Positions 32,505 to 42,175 of a DNA stretch of 64,000 bases are shown one piece after another. The notes under the pieces were generated by a model. It was not told the origin of the DNA and did not search any database. It saw only the letters and a list, made by a program, of their open reading frames with translations. The translations under genes were made by a program, and so were the position numbers. Origin of the DNA: Gordonibacter pamelaeae (lineage in GTDB: Bacteria; Actinomycetota; Coriobacteriia; Coriobacteriales; Eggerthellaceae); assembly GCF_042665095.1 (NCBI RefSeq), contig NZ_JBHTBV010000003.1. One strand, written 5' to 3'. How positions within the stretch are numbered: the first letter of the stretch is position 1; each line of letters opens with the position of its first letter.

Positions 32505-32598
32505 GTGACAAGGGGACGGGGATAATGTCACGTTCCTCGTTGAGGCGCGGGGCTGCAAAACGCCCGAGAACGTGACATTATCCCCGTCCCTTTGTCAC
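32505..32598. repeat. Large palindromic REP-type element
   Basis: Bases 32505-32535 and 32568-32598 are inverted copies of 31 bases with one mismatch, separated by 32 bases. The arm begins GTGACAAGGGGACGG and shares GACAAGGGGACGG with the REP palindromes around the RAYT gene at 23710-24492. It sits in the gap after the SnoaL-like gene and ahead of a separate terminator. Confidence 0.85.
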
Positions 32599-32610
32599 GC
32601 CCCCAAACGG

Positions 32611-32644
32611 AGGACGGCCGCTTGCGCGGCCGTCCTTGTTTTCT
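32611..32644 (+). terminator. Intrinsic terminator of the SDR-SnoaL operon
   Basis: AGGACGGCCGC (32611-32621) pairs with GCGGCCGTCCT (32626-32636) over a four-base loop, followed by TGTTTTCT. It ends the plus-strand operon just before the convergent 99-residue gene. Confidence 0.8.
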
Positions 32645-32944
32645 CTATTCGGTTTTCTCCGAGGCGTAGAAGGTTGCTTCCTCGAACACATCCCCAATCG
32701 ACTTGCCGTCCACGAAGGGAAGCGTCATGAACTCGCTCACCGTGGGCACCAGCTCGCTCGCGTCCACGTAGTGGCCCTTGTCGTTGAACTGGGCCGTGTC
32801 CTGTGCGCGCCAGTAGCGGTCGTTCACGTCGGTCAGGTAGTACGTTGCGCCGCCGACCTCCATGTACACCGAATGCTTGGCGTGCAGGTAGTTCGGCAGC
32901 TCGTCGAACGAAACGTCGAGCGCCTCCGCCGATTTCACACCCAT
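32645..32944 (-). CDS. Unrecognised small protein, CdiI/DUF-like
   Basis: The ATG at 32944 has GAGGAAAGGGG six bases upstream, giving 99 residues. I do not recognise the family. It has no signal peptide or membrane segment. The order is a short helix (SFDELPNYLHAK), strands with HSVYMEVGGATYYLTDVND, RYWRAQDTAQFNDKGHYVDASELVPTVSEFMTLPF and a final helix GKSIGDVFEEATFYAS. The make-up is acidic and aromatic, and it looks like a compact alpha/beta protein. It stands alone between the REP element and metH. Confidence 0.6.
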   Translation of the reverse strand: MGVKSAEALDVSFDELPNYLHAKHSVYMEVGGATYYLTDVNDRYWRAQDTAQFNDKGHYVDASELVPTVSEFMTLPFVDGKSIGDVFEEATFYASEKTE

Positions 32945-33029
32945 AGCGGACCCCTTTCCTCGGGAATAAGCCTTGGCACACATCATAGCAAGAACTCCTG
33001 CCGGTTGCACCCGCAAAAGCATCTCGTTT

Positions 33030-35639
33030 TCATATTGCCGGGTGCGCGGCGAAAAACCGCTCAGCAATGCGCGCGGCCTCGGCAGCGTCCTTGCCGTAGT
33101 AGTCCGCGCCGATCTTGCGCGCGTAGTCGGCCGTGAGCACGGCACCGCCCACGAACACCGCCGTGCCCGGTACCTGCTCGTGCAAAAGCGCGATGGTCTG
33201 CTCCATGGCACGCACCGTGGTGGTCATGAGCGCCGAGAGGCCCACGAGCCGCGCCCCATGCTCGCGCACCGCCTGCACCACGCGCTCGGGCGCCACGTCG
33301 CGGCCCAGGTCGATCACCCGGTAGCCGTAGTTCTCCAAGAGCATGCGCACGATGTTCTTGCCGATGTCGTGGATGTCGCCCTGCACGGTGGCCAGCACGA
33401 TGGCCGTGCCGTCGTCGGTGGGAACGGCCTCCCCCTGGCGCGAGCGCACCACGTCGAAGCCGGCCTTTACCGCCTCCGCCGAGGCCATGAGCTGCGGAAG
33501 GAAGAACTCGCCGCGCTCGAAGCGCTCCCCCACGGCGTCGAGCGCCGGGATGAACACGCCGTCGATGACGTCGAGCGCGTCGTGGCCCTCCAGCAGCCGC
33601 TCGGTCGCAGCGACCATGGGAGTGGCGCGCCCGGTGAGGATGAGGCGCTCCATGGCGCGCACCTCGTCGGCGGCGTCCGCGAGGGCGGGCGGCACCGGCA
33701 TGCCCGCCGCGCCGCCTGCGCCCCCTTCTGCCGCACCGGTGCGCGCCCCGTCCGGCGCCGCGGCCCCGGCATCCGCAACGCCCCCAGAAGCCCTGGACGC
33801 AGTCCGCGCCGCATACGGGTCGGGCGCCCCGGCATAGTGTTCCACGTAGGCCGCCGCCCCGCGGTCCTGTCCGCTCAGCACGCGCCATGCCTCCACGGTG
33901 TCGCGGCAGCGGGCGTCCAGCGGGTTCAGGATCGGCAGGTCGAGCCCCGCCGCGAGCGCCGCAGCCAGGAACGTGGCGTTCACGAGGCCGCGCTGCGGCA
34001 GGCCGAAGCTCACGTTCGACACGCCGAGCACCGTGCGCACGCCCAGGCGCTCCTTCACCAGCCGCACGGCGCGCAGGATCTCACGCACCTCGTCCTGGTT
34101 CGTGGCCGCCGCCATGACCAGGCAGTCGATGGCCACGTCGCAGCGCGGGATGCCGTGGGCCTCCGCGGCCGCCACGATGCGCTCGGCCACGGCGAGCCGC
34201 CCCTCGGCCGTGGGCGGGATGCCGTCCTCGTCGAGCGTGAGGCCCACCACCGCGCAGCCGTAGCGCGCCACCACGGGCAGCACGGCGTCCAGATTCGCAC
34301 GCTTGCCGTTCACGCTGTTCACGAGCGGTTTGCCGGCATACCCGCGCACGGCCGCCTCGATGGCCGCCGGATCGCTCGAATCCACCTGCAAAGGCGCCGT
34401 CACCGTGGCCTGCAGGCGCCCAACGGCCGCCGCGAGCACGGCGGGCTCGTCCAGCTCCGGCAGGCCCACGTTCACGTCGAGGATGGCGGCGCCCGCCTCC
34501 TGCTGGGCCACGGCCTCGCCCACCAGGTAGTCGTAATCGCCCGCGCGCAGGGCCGCCTTCAGCTTCGGCTTGCCCGTGGGGTTGATGCGCTCGCCGATGA
34601 CGACGGCGTCCGCGCGCCCCTCCGTCAGCTCCACGGCCTCCTGGGCGCTCGTCACCGTGAAAGCGGACGGCGGCGTGCGCGGCGCCGGCGTGCGGCCCGC
34701 CACGAGGGCCGCCAGCGCCGCGGTGAAGGCCGGGTTCGTGCCGCAGCAGCCGCCCACCACGCTCGCGCCCGCCTCCACGATGCGCTCCATGACGGCGGCG
34801 AACTCTGCGGGCTCCACGTCGTACACGGTTCGTCCCTCCACGATGTGCGGCAGCCCGGCGTTCGGTCGCACCACCACGGGGCAGCGCGAGCAGCGCACCA
34901 GCTCGCGGGCCACCGGTTCCAGCTCCGCAGGCCCCAGCGAGCAGTTCACGCCCACCACGTGCGCGCCCACCGACGACAGCACGGCCGCCGCCACGCCCGG
35001 GGGCGTGCCGAGGAACGTGCGCCCGTCCTCGCCGAACGTCATGGAGGCGAAGATGGGCAGGTTGGAGAAGTCCTTCGCCGCCAGCACCGCCGCCTTCGCC
35101 TCGCGCAGATCTGTCATGGTCTCGATGAGCACGATGTCGCACCCGGCGTCCACCACCGCGCGCACCTGCTCGGCGAATATCTCGTAGGCCTCCTCGAACG
35201 GCAGCGTGCCCAAGGGCTCCAGCAACATGCCGATGGGGCCGAGACCGCCCGCCACGTAGCGGGCGCCGGCCGCGCGGGCGTTGGCCGCCGCCGCGCGGTA
35301 GACGTCGGCCACCGCCGCGCGGCCCTCCAGCTTGTGCGCGTTGGCGCTGAACGTGTTCGTGGTGATCATCTCGGCTCCGACGCGCACATAGCCGACATGG
35401 ATGTCCGCGATGGCGTCCGGGTCGCTGAAGTTCAGCAGGTCGGGCAGCTCGCCGTGCGCCGTGAGGCCGCGTTCCTGCAGGAGCGTGCCCATGGCGCCGT
35501 CCTGCACGAGGTAGTCCTGCCCGCGCAGCACGCGCTCGAGGTGCGCGTCGGCGATGCGCAGCCCCGCGAGCGGGTCGGGCAGGCCGGCGCCAGCAGGGGC
35601 GGCGACAAAGGTGCGGGCAGCGGGCATGTTCTCATCCAT
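33030..35639 (-). CDS. metH: Cobalamin-dependent methionine synthase lacking the activation domain
   Basis: The ATG at 35639 gives 869 residues. The homocysteine S-methyltransferase domain runs from about 40 to 330 (VQDGAMGTLLQERG, zinc ligands in VGVNCSLGP and GGCCGTNP). The pterin-binding domain is at about 350-610 (VIGERINPTGKPKLKAALRAGDYDYLV). A low-complexity Ala/Gly/Pro linker is followed by the cobalamin domains (about 660-869), with the cap helix bundle and the B12 ligand motif GDIHDIGKNIVRMLLENYGYRVIDLG. It methylates homocysteine using methyl-tetrahydrofolate. The fourth domain of full MetH, which allows reductive reactivation, is absent and lies in the separate upstream gene. The two overlap by eight bases. 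Confidence 0.95.
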   Translation of the reverse strand: MDENMPAARTFVAAPAGAGLPDPLAGLRIADAHLERVLRGQDYLVQDGAMGTLLQERGLTAHGELPDLLNFSDPDAIADIHVGYVRVGAEMITTNTFSANAHKLEGRAAVADVYRAAAANARAAGARYVAGGLGPIGMLLEPLGTLPFEEAYEIFAEQVRAVVDAGCDIVLIETMTDLREAKAAVLAAKDFSNLPIFASMTFGEDGRTFLGTPPGVAAAVLSSVGAHVVGVNCSLGPAELEPVARELVRCSRCPVVVRPNAGLPHIVEGRTVYDVEPAEFAAVMERIVEAGASVVGGCCGTNPAFTAALAALVAGRTPAPRTPPSAFTVTSAQEAVELTEGRADAVVIGERINPTGKPKLKAALRAGDYDYLVGEAVAQQEAGAAILDVNVGLPELDEPAVLAAAVGRLQATVTAPLQVDSSDPAAIEAAVRGYAGKPLVNSVNGKRANLDAVLPVVARYGCAVVGLTLDEDGIPPTAEGRLAVAERIVAAAEAHGIPRCDVAIDCLVMAAATNQDEVREILRAVRLVKERLGVRTVLGVSNVSFGLPQRGLVNATFLAAALAAGLDLPILNPLDARCRDTVEAWRVLSGQDRGAAAYVEHYAGAPDPYAARTASRASGGVADAGAAAPDGARTGAAEGGAGGAAGMPVPPALADAADEVRAMERLILTGRATPMVAATERLLEGHDALDVIDGVFIPALDAVGERFERGEFFLPQLMASAEAVKAGFDVVRSRQGEAVPTDDGTAIVLATVQGDIHDIGKNIVRMLLENYGYRVIDLGRDVAPERVVQAVREHGARLVGLSALMTTTVRAMEQTIALLHEQVPGTAVFVGGAVLTADYARKIGADYYGKDAAEAARIAERFFAAHPAI

Positions 35640-36326
35640 GGCAGGTCCTTCCCTGGTCTCTGAGCGCGCAGCGTCCGGCCAGCGCGCACGAAGCGCACGT
35701 CGAGCGTGCCGAAGCGTTCGACGGCTCGCCCTCGAACAGGCCCACGACGGCCGTGACGCTCTTCGTGGGCACGAGCAGGTTGCCCGCGGTGGCGGCGAGG
35801 CCGATGCGGCGCGGCGCATCGAGCGCCGCAAGGAACGCGGGCTGCACGGCAAGCGGCAGGTCGCCGAAGCCGGGGCTGTAGCGGAAGTTCGTGCGCAGGC
35901 CGCGCGCGGCGGCCTCGGCCACGATGCGGGACTCCTCCGCGTCGGCCGCCGCCTCCACGAGCGCCGATGCGGCAGCCCCGTACAGGAGCGCGTCCGTGGG
36001 GCTCGTGGCCGTGCGAAGGCGCAGCGCCCGCTCGCTCTCGGCACCCAGCGTGCACGCCATGAGCACTGCCTCGCAGGCGCCGTCCAGATGACGCGCGATG
36101 TCGCGCCTTCCAGCACGAGGCCGCACCCCGCCAGCGCCACGTGCCCGGCATCCGAGGCTGCATGATCCACGGGAAACGCGGCATGGAGGCAGCGCGGGCG
36201 CAGGCGCTCGCAGGCGACCACGGCCTCGTCGAAGCGGCGCGCGAGGTCGGCATCGAGCTTTTGCCCGTCGTAGCCCAGGTAGCGCAGCGCCTCGTCCCTA
36301 TCGACGCGCAGGCCCTCCGTCACCAT
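35632..36326 (-). pseudogene. MetH activation-domain gene with a -1 frameshift
   Basis: Translation from ATG at 36326 (overlapping the metF stop as TGATG) reads MVTEGLRVDRDEALRYLGYD and so on to LAGCGLVLEG. It then leaves the coding frame. The frame shifted by one base continues RDIARHLDGACEAVLMACTLG, ALLYGAAASALVEA, RYSPGFGDLPLAVQPAFLAAL and LVPTKSVTAVVGL, the hallmarks of the B12-dependent methionine synthase activation domain, to TGA at 35634-35632. The break lies at 36103-36107, where GGCGC would be GGCCGC if one C were restored. The domain rebinds SAM to reactivate oxidised MetH. As sequenced the gene is broken, either by mutation or by a base-calling error. Confidence 0.8.
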
Positions 36327-37258
36327 CAGGCGCGCCCGCCGGCAGGCTCCCCGGCGCCGCGCACGGCCGCCTCGCCCGCCGGGCGCCACGACGCGCGCAG
36401 CGCGCCCGCGCAGGCCCGTGCGATGTCGGGCTGATTCATGGTGTACACGTGCAGGCCGTCCGCGCCGTGCTGCTGCAGGTCCGTCAGCTGGGCGCATGCG
36501 TACTCGATGCCCGCCGCGCGCAGCGAGCCCGGGTCGTCCTCGTACTTGGCCAGAAGCTTGATGATGGGCGATGGCAGCGAGGCTCCGCACATGAACACCA
36601 TGCGCTGGATCTGCGCCTTCCCCAGAAACGGCATGACGCCGCACGCGATGGGCACGGCGATGCCCGCCGCGTCGGCCGCCTCGCGGAAACGGTAGTAGTA
36701 CGAGTTGTCGAAGAACAGCTGCGTGACGAAGAAGCACGCGCCCGCGTCCTGCTTCTGCTTGAGGTGCGCCACCGATGCGCGGAAGTCCGTGCATTCGATG
36801 TGCCCTTCGGGATACGCCGCCGCCCCCACGCAGAATCCCTCGTCTGCCAGGCGCATGACCAGGTCCTTCGCGAAACGGAACGGCCCTTCCGCCGCCGGCG
36901 CGTCGGCCGTGCGGTCGCCGCGCAGCGCGAGCACGCTGGCTATTCCCTTGCGCTTCAGGTCGTCGATGGCGCGCGAGATGGACTCCTCCGTGGCGCCCAG
37001 GCAGGTGAGGTGCGCCACCGTGGGGATGTCGAAGTCGTCGTGGATCATGGCGGCCACGTCGGCCGTGGCCTGCCGATTGCCGCTGCCGCCCGCCGAGTAC
37101 GTCACGCTCACGAAATCGGGCAGCAGGTCGGCCAGCTCGGCCGCCACCTCGTGCGCCGTCTCGAGCGTGAGATCGCCCTTCGGCGGGAATATCTCGAACG
37201 AGACCGGCTGGCGGCCCGCCGCACGGGCGGCCGCGTATATGTCTGCAACGCTTCTCAT
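36326..37258 (-). CDS. metF: Methylenetetrahydrofolate reductase
   Basis: The ATG at 37258 gives 310 residues. The TIM barrel fits MetF: VSFEIFPPKGDLTLETAHEVAAEL with the catalytic Glu, VSVTYSAGGSGNRQATADVAA, HLTCLGATEESI, LALRGDRTAD, and the FAD/folate parts GAAAYPEGHIECTD, DAGACFFVTQLFFDNSYYYRF and GVMPFLGKAQIQRMVFMCGASLP. It makes 5-methyl-THF for MetH. A TTGCCG-17-TATAAT promoter ends seven bases before this ATG and there is no ribosome-binding site, so the mRNA is probably leaderless. Downstream genes are the activation domain and metH. Confidence 0.94.
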   Translation of the reverse strand: MRSVADIYAAARAAGRQPVSFEIFPPKGDLTLETAHEVAAELADLLPDFVSVTYSAGGSGNRQATADVAAMIHDDFDIPTVAHLTCLGATEESISRAIDDLKRKGIASVLALRGDRTADAPAAEGPFRFAKDLVMRLADEGFCVGAAAYPEGHIECTDFRASVAHLKQKQDAGACFFVTQLFFDNSYYYRFREAADAAGIAVPIACGVMPFLGKAQIQRMVFMCGASLPSPIIKLLAKYEDDPGSLRAAGIEYACAQLTDLQQHGADGLHVYTMNQPDIARACAGALRASWRPAGEAAVRGAGEPAGGRA

Positions 37259-37265
37259 GGGGGTC

Positions 37266-37294
37266 ATTATACGGAAGCGCCCGGGCCGCGGCAA
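37266..37294 (-). promoter_or_regulatory. metF promoter, predicted leaderless start
   Basis: On the minus strand the -35 is TTGCCG (37294-37289), the spacer 17 bases and the -10 a perfect TATAAT (37271-37266). Transcription should begin at about 37259-37258, that is, on the metF ATG. Confidence 0.75.
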
Positions 37295-37427
37295 ACCCGC
37301 GCAGCCCGGGCGCGCCGGAAGGGGCGTTATCGGCGGCGCCGGCCCCGAGCCTTCGCAGGCACCCGCCAAGAAGGGCGCCGGAGCACCTGCGAGGCCTCGG
37401 ACGAACACCCTCGCGCCGGAAGCCCGC

Positions 37428-38264
37428 CTACCCCCGCACGGCGGAGCGCAGCTTGCCCAGCGGCACGAACGTGAGCACCGCGCCCGCGATGACGAGGATG
37501 AACACGAGGGAGGACACGAGCCACGATGCCTCCGCCACGTGGATGCCCACGCCGATGAGGGCCCACAGGAACACGAGCGGGAACGCCACGTCATCGTACA
37601 TCTTGCGCATGACGTAGCCGAGCGCGAGCACGCCCGCCGTGAGCGCCACCACCGACAGCCCGTTGAAGAACGCGATGCCGCCGTCCAGCGCGCGCGTCAC
37701 GAGGATGGCCATGTTCGCCAGCGCAGCCACCGTGACCCAGGCCGTGTAGATGGAGATGGGCACCCAGCCCCAGCCCGACTTCGCCGACCGGCGCACGTTC
37801 AGGTACAGGGCCGCGAGCACCGCCCACTCGGCCAGGATGACGATGAACGAGATGCCCACCAGCTCGAAGTGCCACAGCGCCAGCCACAGCACGTTCAGCA
37901 CGCAGCTGCCGATGAACAGCACGGACACGGGCGTGAAGCGCTTGGCGCGCAGGGGCGCCTCGCGCGTGTAGGCCACGAGCCACCCGATGAGCGCCACGTA
38001 GATGAGCGACCAGATGGAGAACACGTAGCCGGCCGGCGTGAACCACGTGTACACGCCGTAGGCCACCGTGGCCGACGTGTTGCCTCCCACCTGTCCGCCC
38101 TCGATGACAGCGTTGCCCACGAGGGTGAGCGCGTAGACGATCCACATCGTCACCGTCTCGACGGTCAGGTAGCCGCCGCGTTCGAGCTTGCGGCCGGTTT
38201 TCGTGCTGCGGGCACGTTGCACGACGCCCGGCGCCGCCGTGGCATGGTAGGCATGGTTGGGCAT
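37428..38264 (-). CDS. TspO/MBR-like tryptophan-rich membrane protein
   Basis: This 278-residue protein has eight or so membrane helices after a 35-residue cytosolic N-terminus. That is longer than classical five-helix TspO proteins. YTWFTPAGYVFSIWSLIYVALIGWLVAY and GSCVLNVLWLALWHFELVGISFIVILAEW are Trp-rich and match the TspO core pattern W-x-P-x-x-x-F-x-x-W and N-x-x-W. WGWVPISIYTAWVTVAALAN adds more. Such proteins bind porphyrins or sterol-like ligands. The extra helices suggest a divergent subfamily. It is a single gene with no close partner. Confidence 0.82.
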   Translation of the reverse strand: MPNHAYHATAAPGVVQRARSTKTGRKLERGGYLTVETVTMWIVYALTLVGNAVIEGGQVGGNTSATVAYGVYTWFTPAGYVFSIWSLIYVALIGWLVAYTREAPLRAKRFTPVSVLFIGSCVLNVLWLALWHFELVGISFIVILAEWAVLAALYLNVRRSAKSGWGWVPISIYTAWVTVAALANMAILVTRALDGGIAFFNGLSVVALTAGVLALGYVMRKMYDDVAFPLVFLWALIGVGIHVAEASWLVSSLVFILVIAGAVLTFVPLGKLRSAVRG

Positions 38265-38594
38265 GATGCACCTCGCTTTCCCAAGGGGCGCGGAAAGCGC
38301 CCTCGATTCGATTGGTGCAGCCCAGTGTAGCGCGGCGCCGAGGCCGGGCCGTTACGGCCACATGGCAGGTATCCATCGCTTCGGCGCAGATGAGGGGCGC
38401 AAAGCTCAACGATGACGAAGATGCCGCCCTTCCCGCGCCAGCCGGAGGCCCTCCCTCATATCAGCCGGCCGAAACCATGCGAGCAAAGGCGGCCGCCCCG
38501 GCGCATGCGGTCAACCTCGGGGATTGCCGTATGCGCCGGACAGCCCCCTAGCACGCGAGCACTCGGCCGGCTGATGGGATGACGAAAGGATCGC
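38265..38594. other. Gene-free region between TspO-like and U32 genes
   Basis: This 330-base stretch has no supported gene. A GGGGCGCGGAAAGCGCCC hairpin lies near 38285-38302, and TACACT on the minus strand near 38327-38332 may be a -10 for the TspO-like gene. Nothing else is visible. Confidence 0.35.
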
Positions 38595-39842
38595 CTACGG
38601 TGTCCTTATGCGCAGGAAGTCTCCTGGCGCGAGCTCTTCGGCGACCGTGAACGCATACGCCTCGGCGGAGCGGTTCGCCACGGCGACGAGCACGGGCGCG
38701 GGACACGGGTCGTCCGCATCGGGCCGCGGCAGCCAGGCCAGGTCGCGCACCCGCACGCCGAAGGATGCACGGCCGGGGGCGACGGCCTCCAGCTCGTCGC
38801 CCTCGCAGAAGCGGTTGCGGCACACGGCCTCCACGCGCCAGGCGCCGTCCCCCGCGGGGGCGCATGCACGCACGTCGGCCGCGTGCAGGCACTCCCTCAC
38901 GTAGCCGTCGCGCTCGGGCGACTGCTCGGCGGGCCCGTAGTAGAAGCCGGTGGAGTACGGCCGGTGCGACACGCACGCGAGCTCGGCCGCGCCCTCGGCC
39001 GGGTCGGCCCCGTCGAGCACGCGGCGGTAGGCATGCACGACCGACGCCACGTAGAACGCCTTCTTGTTGCGCCCCTCTATCTTGAGCGAGTCCACGCCAG
39101 CTGCGGCCAGATCGTCCAGGTGCTCCACCATGCACAGGTCCTGCGCGTTCATGACGTAGGTGCCGCGCACGTCCTCCTCCACGGGGTAGAACTCGCCGGG
39201 ACGCTGCTCCTCCACGAGCGCGTAGCTCCACCGGCAGGGCTGGGCGCAGTGCCCCTTGTTGCCCGAGCGGCCGGCCATGGCCGAGCTCAACAGGCAGCGT
39301 CCGGACACGGCCATGCACATGGCCCCGTGCACGAAGGCCTCCAGCTCCAGCTCGCGCGGCGCGTCGGCGCGCATGCGGGCGATGTCGGCCACGCTCATCT
39401 CGCGGGCGCACACCACGCGGCTCGCGCCCAGCTCGTGCCACATGCGGGCCGCCTCGGCGTTCATGACGCCGGCCTGCGTGCTCACGTGCAGCTCGACATG
39501 CGGCGCGTGCCGACGCGCGAGCGAGAAGGCGCCGAGGTCGCTCACGATGAGCGCGTCGGCATCCGCCGCGTCGAGCGCCTCCAGGTACGCCGGCAGCGCG
39601 GCCACATCGTCGGCGCCCATGAGCGCGTTCACGGCCACGTAGGCCTTCGCGCCGGCCGCATGAGCGCAGGCCACGGCGTCGGGCATGTCATCGAGCGCGA
39701 AGTTCGCGGCACGCTGGCGCAGCCCGAAGCGGTCGCAGGCGAAGTACACCGCGTCCGCCCCGAAGCGCACCGCCGCCTCCAGCTGCGCCCGCCCGCCGGC
39801 CGGCGCGAGGAGTTCGGGGGTATGTGCCGTCTGATTTCGCAT
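38595..39842 (-). CDS. Peptidase U32 family protein
   Basis: This 415-residue protein begins PELLAPAGGRAQLEAAVRFGADAVYFA, the usual U32 opening. It carries the family signature ELEAFVHGAMCMAVSGRCLLSSAMAG with the Cys that, together with GNKGHCAQPC, can bind an iron-sulfur cluster. DSLKIEGRNKKAFYVASVVHAYR follows. Members include the tRNA/rRNA hydroxylation proteins TrhP and RlhA and annotated collagenases. RNA modification is now the better-supported role for this type. The gene's start overlaps nothing. It ends near the TspO-like region. Confidence 0.9.
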   Translation of the reverse strand: MRNQTAHTPELLAPAGGRAQLEAAVRFGADAVYFACDRFGLRQRAANFALDDMPDAVACAHAAGAKAYVAVNALMGADDVAALPAYLEALDAADADALIVSDLGAFSLARRHAPHVELHVSTQAGVMNAEAARMWHELGASRVVCAREMSVADIARMRADAPRELELEAFVHGAMCMAVSGRCLLSSAMAGRSGNKGHCAQPCRWSYALVEEQRPGEFYPVEEDVRGTYVMNAQDLCMVEHLDDLAAAGVDSLKIEGRNKKAFYVASVVHAYRRVLDGADPAEGAAELACVSHRPYSTGFYYGPAEQSPERDGYVRECLHAADVRACAPAGDGAWRVEAVCRNRFCEGDELEAVAPGRASFGVRVRDLAWLPRPDADDPCPAPVLVAVANRSAEAYAFTVAEELAPGDFLRIRTP

Positions 39843-39922
39843 GCGCCGTATTGTAGCGCAGGACAGCGGTGCCGGAACCCATCGCTAAAGCCCCGAGCAC
39901 GGAAGAAGGCGTCACTTTCGCG

Positions 39923-39989
39923 AGTTTTCCAAGTGCCAACCGGAAAACTCCTTCTTTTTGAAAGTTTTCCGGTTGGCACTTGGAAAACT
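39923..39989. repeat. Perfect 27-bp inverted repeat, REP-like
   Basis: Bases 39923-39949 and 39963-39989 are exact reverse complements over 27 bases with a 13-base spacer rich in T. Each arm is itself roughly palindromic (AGTTTTCC...GGAAAACT). It stands between the U32 start and the cysS terminator and is unrelated in sequence to the RAYT-type REPs. Confidence 0.85.
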
Positions 39990-39994
39990 TCGAC

Positions 39995-40025
39995 AAAAAA
40001 GGGACGACCCACCGGGCCGTCCCTT
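39995..40025 (-). terminator. Intrinsic terminator downstream of cysS
   Basis: On the minus strand AAGGGACGGCCC pairs with GGGTCGTCCCTT (one G-T pair) over a three-base loop, followed by TTTTTT. It is 26 bases beyond the cysS stop. Confidence 0.85.
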
Positions 40026-40050
40026 CTCGATGCGCGCAATGCTTGACGCC

Positions 40051-41559
<1,509 letters not shown>

Positions 41560-41671
41560 GGAATTGTCCTCGCATCCTGCCTGTCCGAGCGCACGCCCGA
41601 GCGGGCGCACGTCAACCTGAAATTCTAGCACAGCGGGCCGATCCGGCCGGCTTCCCGGAGGAACCGACCTT

Positions 41672-42175
41672 CTAGCTACATCGGCAGAGCAGGCACGCGG
41701 CCGTGGCGGAGATGCCCTCCTCGCGGCCCTCGAAGCCCAGGTGCTCGGTGGTGGTGGCCTTCACGCCCACGTTCTCCACGGGAATGCCCATGGCAGCGGC
41801 CAGGTTCGCGCGCATGGCGTCGCGGTGCGGCGAGAGCTTCGGCGCCTGCGCGGCGATGACGGAGTCCACGTCGAGGATGGCGTAGCCCTCCGCGCGCACC
41901 TTGTCGGCCACGGCGGCCAAGAGCTTGAGCGAGTCAGCGTCCTTGAAGGCCGGGTCGGTGTCGGGGAAGAGCTTCCCTATGTCGCCGCCGCGGATGCCGC
42001 CGAGCAGGGCATCGGCGATGGCGTGCGCGAGCACGTCGGCATCCGAGTGCCCCAGGAGCCCGCGCGCATGCGGTATGTCCACGCCGCCCAGGACGAGCCT
42101 TCTCCCCTCAGCGAACGCGTGCACGTCGTAGCCCTGCCCGATGCGCAGAGAGGACGGATCGAACGAGCCCGTCAT
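41672..42175 (-). CDS. ispF: 2-C-methyl-D-erythritol 2,4-cyclodiphosphate synthase
   Basis: This 167-residue protein starts at an ATG overlapping the ispD stop (ATGA), with GGAGGA right before it. The conserved IspF pieces are RIGQGYDVHAFAEGRRLVLGGVDIP with the metal ligands Asp and His, GHSDADVLAHAIADALLG, and GDIGKLFPDTDP. IGVKATTTEHLGFEGREEGI near the C-terminus is also standard. It forms the cyclodiphosphate in the MEP pathway of isoprenoid synthesis. Normal family length is about 160. Confidence 0.96.
   Translation of the reverse strand: MTGSFDPSSLRIGQGYDVHAFAEGRRLVLGGVDIPHARGLLGHSDADVLAHAIADALLGGIRGGDIGKLFPDTDPAFKDADSLKLLAAVADKVRAEGYAILDVDSVIAAQAPKLSPHRDAMRANLAAAMGIPVENVGVKATTTEHLGFEGREEGISATAACLLCRCS

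Noticed and set aside
36103..36110. Programmed -1 frameshift in the MetH activation gene
   Set aside because: GAAGGCGCG is not a slippery heptamer and no downstream stimulator is apparent; a lost C in GGCCGC explains it.
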